64,000 nt of DNA from Pseudomaricurvus alcaniphilus (GTDB taxonomy: Bacteria; Pseudomonadota; Gammaproteobacteria; Pseudomonadales; Cellvibrionaceae), in the NCBI RefSeq assembly GCF_011440395.1, contig NZ_JAAOIX010000007.1, positions 186,001 through 250,000 of the forward strand. Reading direction: 5' to 3'. The position numbers and the translations under genes are program-made. A model generated the notes under the pieces. That model was not told the DNA's origin. It saw only the letters and a list, made by a program, of their open reading frames with translations, and made no database searches. Every line of letters starts with the position of its first letter. The stretch's first letter is position 1. Of this stretch, positions 23,402 to 33,517 are shown piece by piece.

Positions 23402-24013
23402 CTATTGTTCCTTACTGTTGTAGCGGTAGGTCTTGGCCAGGATGGTCATGTCCAGCAAACCACCGGTCTTCGCCGCCTTGATATCATAATCGTGCAGCGT
23501 GACGATGCGCGGCATACCGGCGACGCCACTGACGAAGGTGCCAAAGTCGTGGTAGGGGCCGGACACCTTGATGGATATCGGCAACTCCACGTAAAACTCG
23601 CGCTTGACCTCCGGCTTTAACTCGATAGAACTGATCACCAGACCGCTCTCCGAGCCCTTTTCATCGATATCTTCCAGCAAGCCCGGCACTTCTGTATCGC
23701 TGGGTAACTGGGCCAGCAAGGCGCCGAAGGATTCCTCGATCTCCTTCATTTGCTCCCGGTAAGCCTCGAGGTTGGCCGCCTGGAAAGCCTTGGTCTTGAA
23801 GGTTGAGCGCAAATCCTGCTCCTGCGCCGTAACCCGCGCCAACTGGATGTTAAGGTCCTTGATAAAAAAGAAATAGCCGCCAGCCACCAGCACTGTCACC
23901 AGCAGCGTGCACAGTACCAGTTTGCCAGCGACGGGCCAGACCCCCATACGAGTCCAGTCGATATCGTTGATATCAAAGCTATTGATCTGGTCGATTACAT
24001 CTTGCAAAGCCAT
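23402..24013 (-). CDS. pilO: Type IV pilus alignment protein PilO
   Basis: Bitopic inner-membrane protein that pairs with PilN. The 203-residue chain has a short cytoplasmic N-terminus, one membrane span at about 31-51 (VLCTLLVTVLVAGGYFFFI), a coiled-coil stretch (about 55-95) and a ferredoxin-like periplasmic domain with GPYHDFGTFVSGVAGMPRIV, the usual PilO signature. It is 2 nt from both neighbours in the pilMNOPQ operon. Confidence 0.95.
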   Translation of the reverse strand: MALQDVIDQINSFDINDIDWTRMGVWPVAGKLVLCTLLVTVLVAGGYFFFIKDLNIQLARVTAQEQDLRSTFKTKAFQAANLEAYREQMKEIEESFGALLAQLPSDTEVPGLLEDIDEKGSESGLVISSIELKPEVKREFYVELPISIKVSGPYHDFGTFVSGVAGMPRIVTLHDYDIKAAKTGGLLDMTILAKTYRYNSKEQ

Positions 24014-24015
24014 GT

Positions 24016-24629
24016 CTAACCCCGTTTTTTCCCTGGCTGCTTGCCGGGCGCTTGCCCGCCGGCAGAGGTCGCCTGATCATCACTTTCATTGGGTTTGGTG
24101 GTATTGAATGTCATGACGAATTCACTGGCCTGGTCGCCGAACTTGGGCGCGGCCTTGACCGACTTCAGGTTGGGCGTGGAAAACCACTCGGAGGCATCCA
24201 GGTTGCGCATAAAGGAGGACACGCGCACATTGGATTCGGTAATCCCGGACACATTGACACTCTTGCCGGTACGGGTCAGCTTGGTCAGGTAGACACCCTC
24301 CGGCACCGCTCGCACCACCTCGTCGAAATAGCGCACGATCACCGGGCGCTCACCCTGCAAGCCCTGGATAACCTTCATCCGCGACAGCAGCTCCTCGCGC
24401 CGTTTTTTCAGCTCACGAATCTCCCGCACCCGCTTGTCGAGCACGGCAATCTCCTTAGTGAGAATCTGGTTGCGCTGTTTTTGCGAGTCGATTGCGCTGT
24501 TGACACTGCTGATCCAGATGTACACACAGACCAGGGCCAGGATCGCCACTGCCGCCAGCACCCCGAGAAACTCGCGCTGCTTTTCGCGCCGGTATTCGTC
24601 CCGCCAGGGAAGAAGGTTAATTCTGGCCA

Positions 24630-24630
<1 letters not shown>
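24016..24630 (-). CDS. pilN: Type IV pilus alignment protein PilN
   Basis: Partner of PilO. The protein starts MARINLLPWRDEYRREKQREF: the INLLPWR motif near the N-terminus is what binds PilM on the cytoplasmic side. One membrane span (about 23-42) is followed by a coiled coil rich in Arg/Lys/Glu and a periplasmic domain with GVYLTKLTRTGKSVNVSG. Its ATG overlaps the pilM stop (TAATG), implying coupled translation. The last 30 residues are polar and Gly/Lys-rich. Confidence 0.96.
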
Positions 24631-25718
<1,088 letters not shown>

Positions 25719-25733
25719 TTAGGTGCACTTTAT

Positions 25734-25761
25734 GTTATAGCACTTTAAATGGAACCTGCAA
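25734..25761 (-). promoter_or_regulatory. Putative promoter of the pilMNOPQ operon
   Basis: Minus strand TTGCAG (25756-25761), 16-bp spacer, TATAAC (25734-25739), about 37 nt before the pilM ATG. Confidence 0.35.
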
Positions 25762-25796
25762 CAACACAGACCGTATGTAAACTGCGGAAAACAGCT

Positions 25797-25802
25797 TATA
25801 AT
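25797..25802 (+). promoter_or_regulatory. Putative -10 element of mrcA
   Basis: TATAAT, perfect consensus, followed by AGCCGCC, a GC-rich discriminator seen again before the SPOR gene and ubiE. 52 nt before the mrcA ATG at 25854. It lies inside the longer open frame, which argues against the upstream start at 25749. Confidence 0.5.
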
Positions 25803-25853
25803 AGCCGCCCCGAAGCCCCCGCTTTCCCTAAGCCATTAATTCCCATAGAAAAA

Positions 25854-28412
25854 ATGACTCGTAAACAAAAATATTTAAAATTGACTTTTTGGCTTGTATT
25901 TGCCGGTTTGAGCGCGACCGTCAGCCTGTTTTCCGCCACCTACCTATACCTTAGTCCGAAATTACCGGAAGTGGAGTCACTTCGCCAAATAAAATTACAG
26001 ACGCCTTTGCGCGTTTTTTCCAGTGATGGCGCCCTTATCGGCGAGTTTGGTGAAAAGCGTCGCACTCCGATTGCCATACAGGACACACCCAAAGCCTTTA
26101 TCCAGGCAATTCTCGCCGCTGAGGACGATGGATTCTACTCCCACTCGGGTGTGGATATTAAAGGGCTTTTGCGGGCCGCCTCGGAATTGCTTACCAGCGG
26201 CCAGATCAAAACCGGCGGCAGCACCGTCACCATGCAGGTCGCACGCAACTTCTTCCTCACCCGCAAACAGACTTTCAGCCGCAAATTCAATGAAATACTG
26301 CTGGCGCTGCAGATCGAAAAGGAGCTCAGCAAGGATGAAATCCTAGAGCTCTACGTCAACAAAATCTACCTCGGCAACCGCGCCTATGGTATCGAGGCGG
26401 CGGCCCAGGTCTACTACGGCAAACCCATAAGCCAACTCAACCTGGCACAACTGGCCATGATTGCCGGGCTGCCGAAAGCCCCTTCCGCCTACAACCCCAT
26501 TGTCAATCCCAGCCGGGCGCTGATTCGGCGCAACTGGATTCTCGGACGCATGCTGAACCTGGGCTATATCAATGCCGAGGAATACAATGTAGCGGTCAGT
26601 GCACCGGTAACTGCCAGCTACCACGGCTCGCGACTGGACCTGGACGCGCCCTACATCGCTGAAATGGCCCGCCAGGAGGCCGTGGATCGGCTGGGCGAAG
26701 CCGCTTACACCGACGGCTTCCGGGTCTACACCACGGTTAACGCCAAACTTCAGGCCAGCGCCCAGCGCGCCGTGATCGACGGCTTGCTCACCTACGACCA
26801 GCGCCACGGCTATCGCGGCCCGGAAGCGCGCCTGAAAACACCGCAACCCCCGCCTGCCGACGCCGCGGCGGAACTGCAGCTGGCCCAATGGCAGCAGTCG
26901 CTGCGATCCTTCAGTACCATTGCCGGCCTGCGCGCCGCGGTGGTCACCCAGGTCAACCCGGACAGTGTCGACTTTATGCTCGCCGACGGCACCCGCTCGA
27001 CCCTGCTGTGGGAGCACGGTCTTTCCAGCGCCCGGCCCTACATCAGCGAGAACAGTCGCGGCCCGGCCCCGAAACAGGCCGCGGACCTGTTCAAGCCGGG
27101 GGATGTGATCCGGGTCAGCGCCCAGCCGGACCACTGGCAACTGAGCCAGATTCCCGCTGCCCAGGCGGCCCTGGTTGCCATCAACCCCACCGACGGCAGC
27201 ATCCAGGCCTTGTCCGGCGGCTTTGACTTCAACCAGAGCCATTTCAATCGCGCCATCCAGGCCAAGCGCCAGCCCGGCTCCAACTTCAAGCCCTTTATCT
27301 ACGCCACCGCACTGGAGCACGGCTTCACCCCGGCGACCATCGTCAACGATGCCCCCATTGTCTTCGACGATCCCTCGCTCGAGAGCGCCTGGCGGCCGGA
27401 AAACTCCAGCGGCCAATTCGCCGGCCCGACACGGTTGCGCAAGGCGCTGTATGAATCCCGCAACCTGGTTTCTATCCGGGTGCTGCGCAGCATCGGCATC
27501 GACACTGCCATCGCCAGTATGGGCCGCTTTGGTTTCGACACCAGCAGCTTGCCCCGCGACCTGTCACTGGCCCTGGGCAGCCACGCCTTCACCCCCCTGG
27601 AAGTGGCCAGCGGCTATACCGTATTTGCCAACGGCGGCTACAAGGTCGACCCCTACCTGGTACAGCGCATCGAAAGCGCCCGCGGCCAGGTGGTCTACCA
27701 GGCGCAGCCATACACCGTCTGTCGCCAGTGCGAGGCGCCAGCGCCCAGCGCGCCGGCCGGCAACAGCCAGGCGGGCATGGATTTGCAAGCCATGGCGGCA
27801 CTGGAATCGGCCATGGCGGCGGAGCTGGCCAATGCCCAGTCGCCCCAGGCCAACGGCGGCAACTCCGCTACCGCGGCGGCCCCCACCGCCACACCGACCA
27901 AACCGCCGGCTCCCCGGGTGATGAGCCCGCAGGTGGCCTACCTGATCGATGACATGCTGCGCGATGTGATTACCAAGGGCACAGGCCGCAAGGCGGGAGT
28001 CCTCGGGCGCAAGGACCTGGCCGGTAAAACCGGCACCACCAACGGCCCCGTGGATGCGTGGTTTTCCGGTTACAACCATCACATAGTGGCCACCACCTGG
28101 CTCGGCTTTGACCAGAACCTGCTGTTGGGTCGACGGGAGTTTGGCGGCACCTCGGCCCTGCCCATCTGGATCGATTTTATGCGCACCGCCCTGCAGGGAG
28201 TACCGGAAAAACCGCGTTCACTGCCCAACGGCCTGACCTCGGTGCGAATCGACCCGGCCACCGGCATGCGCGCCCGGGCCAGCAACCAGCGCGCTATATT
28301 CGAGCTGTTCCAGGCGGGGGATGTGCCGGAATTCGGTAACGAGCCAGCGCCTGTATTTGACGATATGAATCGATCCGACGAAGACGAGGCCCTGCCGGAA
28401 GAGCTGTTCTAG
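25854..28412 (+). CDS. mrcA: Penicillin-binding protein 1A
   Basis: Bifunctional murein synthase of the inner membrane. From the ATG at 25854 the protein has 852 residues: cytoplasmic tail, membrane span (~8-30), GT51 transglycosylase with EDDGFYSHSGVD (catalytic Glu90), TGGSTVTMQVARNFFLTR and YVNKIYLGNRAYGIEAAA, an OB-type insert, and a transpeptidase with SNFK (Ser476), SRN and KTGTTNG (Lys725). Between the SRN and KTG motifs lies an insert of about 80 residues that opens with Cys623-x-x-Cys626 and is Ala/Pro/Asn-rich. Divergent from pilM and convergent with the malic enzyme gene, as in Pseudomonas. Confidence 0.96.
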   Translation: MTRKQKYLKLTFWLVFAGLSATVSLFSATYLYLSPKLPEVESLRQIKLQTPLRVFSSDGALIGEFGEKRRTPIAIQDTPKAFIQAILAAEDDGFYSHSGVDIKGLLRAASELLTSGQIKTGGSTVTMQVARNFFLTRKQTFSRKFNEILLALQIEKELSKDEILELYVNKIYLGNRAYGIEAAAQVYYGKPISQLNLAQLAMIAGLPKAPSAYNPIVNPSRALIRRNWILGRMLNLGYINAEEYNVAVSAPVTASYHGSRLDLDAPYIAEMARQEAVDRLGEAAYTDGFRVYTTVNAKLQASAQRAVIDGLLTYDQRHGYRGPEARLKTPQPPPADAAAELQLAQWQQSLRSFSTIAGLRAAVVTQVNPDSVDFMLADGTRSTLLWEHGLSSARPYISENSRGPAPKQAADLFKPGDVIRVSAQPDHWQLSQIPAAQAALVAINPTDGSIQALSGGFDFNQSHFNRAIQAKRQPGSNFKPFIYATALEHGFTPATIVNDAPIVFDDPSLESAWRPENSSGQFAGPTRLRKALYESRNLVSIRVLRSIGIDTAIASMGRFGFDTSSLPRDLSLALGSHAFTPLEVASGYTVFANGGYKVDPYLVQRIESARGQVVYQAQPYTVCRQCEAPAPSAPAGNSQAGMDLQAMAALESAMAAELANAQSPQANGGNSATAAAPTATPTKPPAPRVMSPQVAYLIDDMLRDVITKGTGRKAGVLGRKDLAGKTGTTNGPVDAWFSGYNHHIVATTWLGFDQNLLLGRREFGGTSALPIWIDFMRTALQGVPEKPRSLPNGLTSVRIDPATGMRARASNQRAIFELFQAGDVPEFGNEPAPVFDDMNRSDEDEALPEELF

Positions 28413-28432
28413 CAGTGCCCGAACAGCAGGCG

Positions 28433-28457
28433 AAAAAAAACTGCCCGCGGGCAGTTT
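28433..28457 (-). terminator. Rho-independent terminator of the malic enzyme gene
   Basis: Palindrome AAACTGCCCG/CGGGCAGTTT (28438-28457) with a plus-strand A8 run at 28433-28440, giving a T-run on the minus strand. Sits 20 nt past the malic enzyme stop; weaker T-run for mrcA on the plus strand (TTTAT). Confidence 0.85.
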
Positions 28458-28476
28458 ATATCGCCATTGATACGGC

Positions 28477-29739
28477 TCAGCAATCTTCGATAGTGCGCAG
28501 CGGGTAGTGGCTGGGGTAGGGCAGGCGCGCCACTCCGGTGGCCACTGCCGCCTCGGCCACTGCAGCCGCGACTGCGCCCAGCAGGCGTTCATCCGTAGGC
28601 TTGGGAATAATGTAGTTGCGGCCGAACTGCAAATCGATGCCGCCGTAGCCCTGGCTCACTCGCGCCGGCACCGGCTCCCGGGCCAGGTCTTTAATGGCTT
28701 TGACCGCCGCCAGCTTCATCTCGACATTGATTTCCGTGGCGCGCACATCGAGGGTGCCGCGAAACAGAAACGGGAAACAGAGCACATTGTTAACCTGGTT
28801 GGGAAAGTCGGAGCGACCGGTTGCCATAATCAGGTCATCGCGCACCTCGTGTGCCAGCTCCGGGCTGATCTCCGGGTCCGGGTTGGAACAGGCAAAGATC
28901 ACCGGCTTGGGAGCCATTTTTGCCAGCTGCTCTGCCGACAGCAGGTTGGGGCCCGACAACCCCAGGAAGGCGTCGGCACCATCGATGGCATCGTCCAGGG
29001 TGCGCGCACTGGTGGCGTTGGCAAATTCCAGCTTGTATTGGTTGAGATTGTCCCGGCCGGCATAGATGACGCCCTTGCTGTCCACCATGGTGATATGTTC
29101 ACGTTTGGCGCCAGCCTTGATCATCAGGGTGCAGCAGGCGTGGGCGGCAGCGCCGGCACCGAGGCAAACAATACGAGCTGTCTCGATGGTCTTGCCCTGG
29201 ATCTCAAGGGCATTGAGCATGCCCGCCACCGTAACAATGGCCGTGCCGTGCTGGTCATCGTGGAAAACCGGCACCTGGCAGCGCTCGATCAGGGCTTTCT
29301 CGATCTGGAAGCACTCCGGGGCCTTGATGTCCTCGAGATTGATGCCGCCCCAGGTATTGGCGATGCTGGCCACTGTGTTGATAAACAGCTCCGGGCTGTC
29401 CGACTCCACTTCGATGTCCACAGAATCAATACCGGCAAAGCGCTTGAACAGCAGGCTCTTGCCCTCCATAACCGGCTTGCTCGCCAACGGGCCCAAATTG
29501 CCGAGGCCGAGAATGGCACTGCCATCGGTGATCACCGCCACCATATTGCCCTTGGCGGTGTAGCGGTAGGCATTTTCACTGTCTTTGGCAATCTCACGCA
29601 CCGGCTCAGCCACACCCGGGCTGTAGGCTAACGACAAATCTTCCTGGGTTTCCGCCGGCGTAGTGATCTCGATTGCCAGCTTGCCGGGCTTGGGGAAAGC
29701 GTGGTAGTCAAGGGCCGCTTGCTTGAATTTGTCTGACAT
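28477..29739 (-). CDS. Malic enzyme (single-domain, NAD(P)-dependent)
   Basis: Oxidative decarboxylation of malate to pyruvate. From the ATG at 29739 (MSDKFKQAALDYHAFPKPGK) the protein has 420 residues. Seen: LAYSPGVAEPV, the metal/substrate region VFHDDQHGTAIVT, the dinucleotide site VCLGAGAAAHACCTLMIKAG and ACSNPDPEI. It resembles the N-terminal half of MaeB but ends at the enzyme domain; the phosphotransacetylase-like C-terminal half of long MaeB is absent, as in the Pseudomonas gene at the same place. Cofactor preference cannot be read from the sequence here. Confidence 0.93.
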   Translation of the reverse strand: MSDKFKQAALDYHAFPKPGKLAIEITTPAETQEDLSLAYSPGVAEPVREIAKDSENAYRYTAKGNMVAVITDGSAILGLGNLGPLASKPVMEGKSLLFKRFAGIDSVDIEVESDSPELFINTVASIANTWGGINLEDIKAPECFQIEKALIERCQVPVFHDDQHGTAIVTVAGMLNALEIQGKTIETARIVCLGAGAAAHACCTLMIKAGAKREHITMVDSKGVIYAGRDNLNQYKLEFANATSARTLDDAIDGADAFLGLSGPNLLSAEQLAKMAPKPVIFACSNPDPEISPELAHEVRDDLIMATGRSDFPNQVNNVLCFPFLFRGTLDVRATEINVEMKLAAVKAIKDLAREPVPARVSQGYGGIDLQFGRNYIIPKPTDERLLGAVAAAVAEAAVATGVARLPYPSHYPLRTIEDC

Positions 29740-29882
29740 TGTCGTTAGTCCATTCACGTGTGGTTACAATTAATAAAATGTGTCGCTATGCTAGGTAGTA
29801 GCCGGTTAATTTTTTCAGGGGCGTGCAGGATACCGGAGCCCCCCGAGCTACTCAAGCGCATACCCGACCAAATTCTGTGGGT

Positions 29883-30749
29883 TTATTCCAGCTCCAGATC
29901 GTATTCTGTCGCCAATTCCAGCATATAAGGCTTGTGTTGCAGCTTCTTACCGCGCTCAGACAAGGTCCGTTCAAACAGCCAGCCGCTTACCTGCAGTTGC
30001 CGCCCGCGCAAATCCCGCCAGCTCTTGCCGTCCAGCCAGCGGTCAAAATTACCGAGGTTCTGCCGGTCTATTTTCACCACCAGCCTGTCATCCAGCTCCA
30101 GATAGACAGCGCCGGGCTGATCCACCCGGGTGACCACACCCCGCAGGCGGCGATAACCCAGCTGCCCGGCGTTAATACTGGTTGCCGACAGCGGGCGCCA
30201 GTAGGGCGCTGACCACACCCCCAGCCGCTGCTGGCGGGCGGATGCCTGGGCAGCGGCGAAACAGCGGGCGTGCGCAGTGTAGGGTGGCTTTACCACCAGG
30301 AAGGCCAATCCCTCGCGCAACAACTCCAGCTCCGGACTGCGACCGGAGGCCGATACCGGGTAACCGAGGCGACGACCATAGTGATCGAAGCGCCGTGCCC
30401 CGGACAGCAGGTACCAGTCCTGTTCGCTCTGCAGTATTTGTTCCAGCCGGCGCTTGGCCTGCCGTGCCAGCGGCTGTTCCGGCTGCTGCTGGCGGTGCAT
30501 TTCGGGGGTGTTAACACCGGCAAAACGCAGCGTTTTGCCATCCCCCAGGCGCACACTGTCGCCGTCCAGCACCGCCGCAATCCGGATTGGCGCGGCCGCC
30601 GCGGGGGCGAGGAAAGCGCAATCGGGTGTTGAGGGCTGCTCGACACTGGCATCACAAGCTAAAAAAAAAGCGCCTGCACCCAAGGCACAAAGCGCTTTTC
30701 TCAACAATGTCAGGGCTTGCCCGGCGACGTGCCAGCGCCTGGCGCTCAC
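29883..30749 (-). CDS. SNase-like (thermonuclease family) putative lipoprotein
   Basis: Staphylococcal-nuclease fold: AAVLDGDSVRLGDGKTLRFAGVNTPEMHR carries the calcium/catalytic Asp, Arg and Glu positions in style, with Asn where SNase has a second Asp (VNTPE for VDTPE), and FDHYGRRLGYPV matches the second Arg site. A C-terminal domain of about 110 residues follows that I do not recognise. The open frame runs upstream across rpmE, so the true start must be later: a GTG at 30749 (used here, 288 residues) or a TTG at 30707. Both give a basic n-region and a hydrophobic run ending FFLAC, a fair lipobox, so export and lipid anchoring are inferred. Sits just after rpmE, as in Pseudomonas. Confidence 0.7.
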   Translation of the reverse strand: MSARRWHVAGQALTLLRKALCALGAGAFFLACDASVEQPSTPDCAFLAPAAAAPIRIAAVLDGDSVRLGDGKTLRFAGVNTPEMHRQQQPEQPLARQAKRRLEQILQSEQDWYLLSGARRFDHYGRRLGYPVSASGRSPELELLREGLAFLVVKPPYTAHARCFAAAQASARQQRLGVWSAPYWRPLSATSINAGQLGYRRLRGVVTRVDQPGAVYLELDDRLVVKIDRQNLGNFDRWLDGKSWRDLRGRQLQVSGWLFERTLSERGKKLQHKPYMLELATEYDLELE

Positions 30750-30762
30750 ACGTCGGATCCCG

Positions 30763-30978
30763 TTATTTGCCGCCGATACGGCTTCCAAAACGTTTCTTGA
30801 ACTTGTCAACCCGACCACCGGTGCTGGCTTGCTTCTGCTTGCCGGTGTAGAAGGGGTGGCAGCTGGAACATACGTCCAGGTGCATTTCGCGAGCGCGAGT
30901 GGAGCCAGTGGTAATGACATTGCCGCAGCTGCAAGTTGCGGTCAATTGTCCGTATTTAGGATGGATATCTGCTTTCAT
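30763..30978 (-). CDS. rpmE: 50S ribosomal protein L31
   Basis: The 71-residue protein starts [20 protein letters not shown] and has the four zinc cysteines Cys16, Cys18, Cys37 and Cys40, so it is the zinc-containing (C+) paralogue rather than the zinc-free RpmE2. It is divergent from priA, the normal neighbour. A frame extending 17 codons upstream is not conserved. The 5' leader can fold and may be autoregulatory (see 30979-31066). Confidence 0.97.
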   Translation of the reverse strand: MKADIHPKYGQLTATCSCGNVITTGSTRAREMHLDVCSSCHPFYTGKQKQASTGGRVDKFKKRFGSRIGGK

Positions 30979-31066
30979 TGGGATCGCCTTAGTATATTCT
31001 GTGCCGCCACCCGATCTTGTGTCGGGCACCGCACAACGGTTAATCTTAGCGGGCTAAAATTCAAGA
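30979..31066 (-). promoter_or_regulatory. Candidate structured 5' leader of rpmE
   Basis: Minus-strand RNA between the proposed promoter and the rpmE ATG. A perfect CCCGA/TCGGG stem (31022-31026 with 31010-31014; 7-nt loop) sits inside a wider GTGCC/GGCAC pairing. Ribosomal-protein leaders bound by L31 are known in gammaproteobacteria; whether this is one is an inference from position and folding only. Confidence 0.35.
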
Positions 31067-31072
31067 CCGCGC

Positions 31073-31100
31073 ATACTACCAGAATCCATCACCAACGCAA
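31073..31100 (-). promoter_or_regulatory. Putative rpmE promoter
   Basis: Minus strand TTGCGT (31095-31100), 16-bp spacer, TAGTAT (31073-31078) followed by GCGCGG. About 95 nt before the rpmE ATG. Confidence 0.35.
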
Positions 31101-31160
31101 GAGACTTGCGCATTTTTTCAACAACCAGCCAGCAGCCCCCGGGAACCTCCAATCAAATTC

Positions 31161-33392
31161 ATGCCTGAGCCCGCAATCCTCGCCGTCGCACTGCCCACTC
31201 CATTGCGTAAAACATTCGACTACCTGGCCGCCACCGAGCCCGCTGCAACCAGCGGCGCCGACACCTGGGTTGGCTGCCGGGTCGCGGTCCGCTTCGGTCA
31301 ACAGCGACTGGTGGGCATCGTGGTGGCTGTGAAACAAAACAGCCCTGTGGATCCGGCCCGCTTGCGCCCCATCGAGCAGCGCCTCGACCTGACTCCGCTG
31401 CTGCCCAATGAACTGCTGGAGCTGTGTCAATGGACGGCAAACTATTACCACCACCCGCTGGGAGAGGTGCTGGCCACCGCCTTGCCCGCCGGCCTGAAGC
31501 TGGGCGAAGCGGCCGAGCGCACGCCAGTCAAGGCCTGGCAGCTAACCACTGCCGGCTGCCAGGCAGCGCCCCAGTCCCTGGCCCGCAGCCCGCGCCAACG
31601 GGCCCTGCTGGAAGAGCTGCAGCAGCGCCACCAGGCTGGCCAAGAGCTGGTTCTGCACAGCGACTTGCTGCAAATCGGCTTCCAGAACAGCAACCTCAAG
31701 AGCCTGCAGGACAAACAGTTGCTGACCCGGCAGCAGGCAAACTACAGCCCGGATCGCAGCCAGCCACTGCTGCGCCAGGAGCCTCTGGCGCTCAACCCGG
31801 ACCAGGCCAGCGCCCTGGAACAAATTGACTTTAGCGGTTTTGCCACCTACCTGCTGCATGGCACCACCGGCAGCGGCAAAACCGAAGTCTACCTGCAGGC
31901 CATCGCCACAGTGCTGGCCGCCGGCCAGCAAGCGCTGCTGCTGATTCCCGAGATCGGCCTGACGCCGCAGATGCTAAAACGCTTCCAGCTGCGCTTTAAC
32001 CGGCCCCTGACCATTATCCACTCCGGCCTCAGTGACGGCGAACGCAAACAGGCCTGGCTCGATGCCAGCAACGGTGACACCGACATCATTATTGGCACCC
32101 GTTCAGCGGTGTTCACCCCGCTGCCACGGCCCGGAATTATCATAATTGACGAGGAGCACGACCTGTCGTTCAAGCAGCAGGACGGCTTGCGCTACTCCGC
32201 CCGCGACCTGGCGGTGATCCGCGCGCAAAAACTGCAGATTCCGCTGCTGCTGGGCAGCGCCACTCCGTCGCTGGAGAGCCTCTGCAACGCCTACAACCAG
32301 CGTTTTCAGCTGCTGCAATTACCGCACCGGGCCGGTGCCGCCAATCCGCCCGCCATCGAATTGATCGACCTTAAGCGCCAGGCCCTGCTGGAAGGCATCA
32401 GCCAGACCGCACTCGACAGTATCGACCAGCGCCTGGAGGCCGCCGAACAGGTGCTGGTGTTTATCAACCGGCGCGGTTTCGCCCCGACCCTGATGTGCCA
32501 CGATTGCGGCTGGATCGCCCAGTGCGCCCACTGCGACGCCCGCCTCACCGTGCACCAGCAGCCCAACCACCTGCACTGCCACCACTGCGACCACCAGCGC
32601 AGCCCCATCAAGCGCTGCCCCAATTGCCACAGCCTGCAGCTCAACTGCCTGGGGCAGGGTACCGAGCGGGCCGAAACCGTGCTGCGCGAGCGCTTTCCCC
32701 AATACCCGGTGCTGCGGGTCGACCGGGATTCCACCAGTCGCAAACACGCCATGCAATCGATTCTCGACCAGGTCAATCGCGGTGAACCCTGCATCCTGGT
32801 GGGCACCCAGATGCTGGCCAAGGGACACCACTTCGCCAACGTCACCCTGGCGGTCATTCTCGACGCCGACAGCGGTATGTTCAGCACCGATTTCCGCGGC
32901 CCCGAGCGTATGGGCCAGCTGCTGATCCAGGTGGCCGGCCGCTCCGGCCGGGCCAGCAAGCCGGGCAAGGTGCTGATCCAGACCCACCTGGGCGACCACC
33001 CGCTGCTGCAGACATTGCTGCGCCAGGGCTACAGCGAATTTGCCAAGCTGCAATTGCGCGAACGCCAGTTGACCCAGCTGCCGCCCTATCGCTACCTGGC
33101 CCTGCTGCGGGCGGAATCAAAACGGCCGGAAAACGCCATTGAGCTGCTGAATCTGGCGCGCCAACTGGCCCTGGCCTGCCATCCCGCCGTCCCGCAGATG
33201 AGCTACCTGGGCCCCCTGCCGGCGCCCATGGAGCGCCGCAACCAGCGCTTTCGCTACCAGTTGCAGATCAATGCCGGCAGTCGCGCGCAGCTCCATCACC
33301 TGTTACAGCAATTGCTGCCGCAGCTGGAACAAAGCGCCCTCAGCCGGCGCGCACGCTGGTCCGTGGATATCGACCCCCAGGACATGAGCTAA
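31161..33392 (+). CDS. priA: Primosomal replication restart helicase PriA
   Basis: 3'-5' DNA helicase that reloads the replisome at broken forks. The 743 residues show the N-terminal 3'-DNA-binding domain, the P-loop GTTGSGKT at 234-241, the DEEHD Walker B (IIIDEEHDLSFKQQDG), and the zinc-binding insert with paired cysteines CHDCGWIAQCAHC and CHHCDH...CPNC. The C-terminal helicase motif VAGRSGRASKPGKVLIQT is present. In Pseudomonas argS follows priA; here the next gene is the SPOR protein that normally comes after argS. Confidence 0.97.
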   Translation: MPEPAILAVALPTPLRKTFDYLAATEPAATSGADTWVGCRVAVRFGQQRLVGIVVAVKQNSPVDPARLRPIEQRLDLTPLLPNELLELCQWTANYYHHPLGEVLATALPAGLKLGEAAERTPVKAWQLTTAGCQAAPQSLARSPRQRALLEELQQRHQAGQELVLHSDLLQIGFQNSNLKSLQDKQLLTRQQANYSPDRSQPLLRQEPLALNPDQASALEQIDFSGFATYLLHGTTGSGKTEVYLQAIATVLAAGQQALLLIPEIGLTPQMLKRFQLRFNRPLTIIHSGLSDGERKQAWLDASNGDTDIIIGTRSAVFTPLPRPGIIIIDEEHDLSFKQQDGLRYSARDLAVIRAQKLQIPLLLGSATPSLESLCNAYNQRFQLLQLPHRAGAANPPAIELIDLKRQALLEGISQTALDSIDQRLEAAEQVLVFINRRGFAPTLMCHDCGWIAQCAHCDARLTVHQQPNHLHCHHCDHQRSPIKRCPNCHSLQLNCLGQGTERAETVLRERFPQYPVLRVDRDSTSRKHAMQSILDQVNRGEPCILVGTQMLAKGHHFANVTLAVILDADSGMFSTDFRGPERMGQLLIQVAGRSGRASKPGKVLIQTHLGDHPLLQTLLRQGYSEFAKLQLRERQLTQLPPYRYLALLRAESKRPENAIELLNLARQLALACHPAVPQMSYLGPLPAPMERRNQRFRYQLQINAGSRAQLHHLLQQLLPQLEQSALSRRARWSVDIDPQDMS

Positions 33393-33445
33393 TCTGGAGA
33401 CATGACCTTTAACCATCGCGGCTCGGTGAAAAGGCCGGTCACTGG

Positions 33446-33474
33446 TTGGTGGCCCTTGCCGGGTCGAGTACAAT
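33446..33474 (+). promoter_or_regulatory. Putative promoter of the SPOR gene
   Basis: TTGGTG (33446-33451), 17-bp spacer, TACAAT (33469-33474), then AGCCGCC. 44 nt before the ATG. Confidence 0.45.
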
Positions 33475-33517
33475 AGCCGCCTCCACGAGGTAACCCCGCA
33501 GTAACAGAAGCCCTTTA

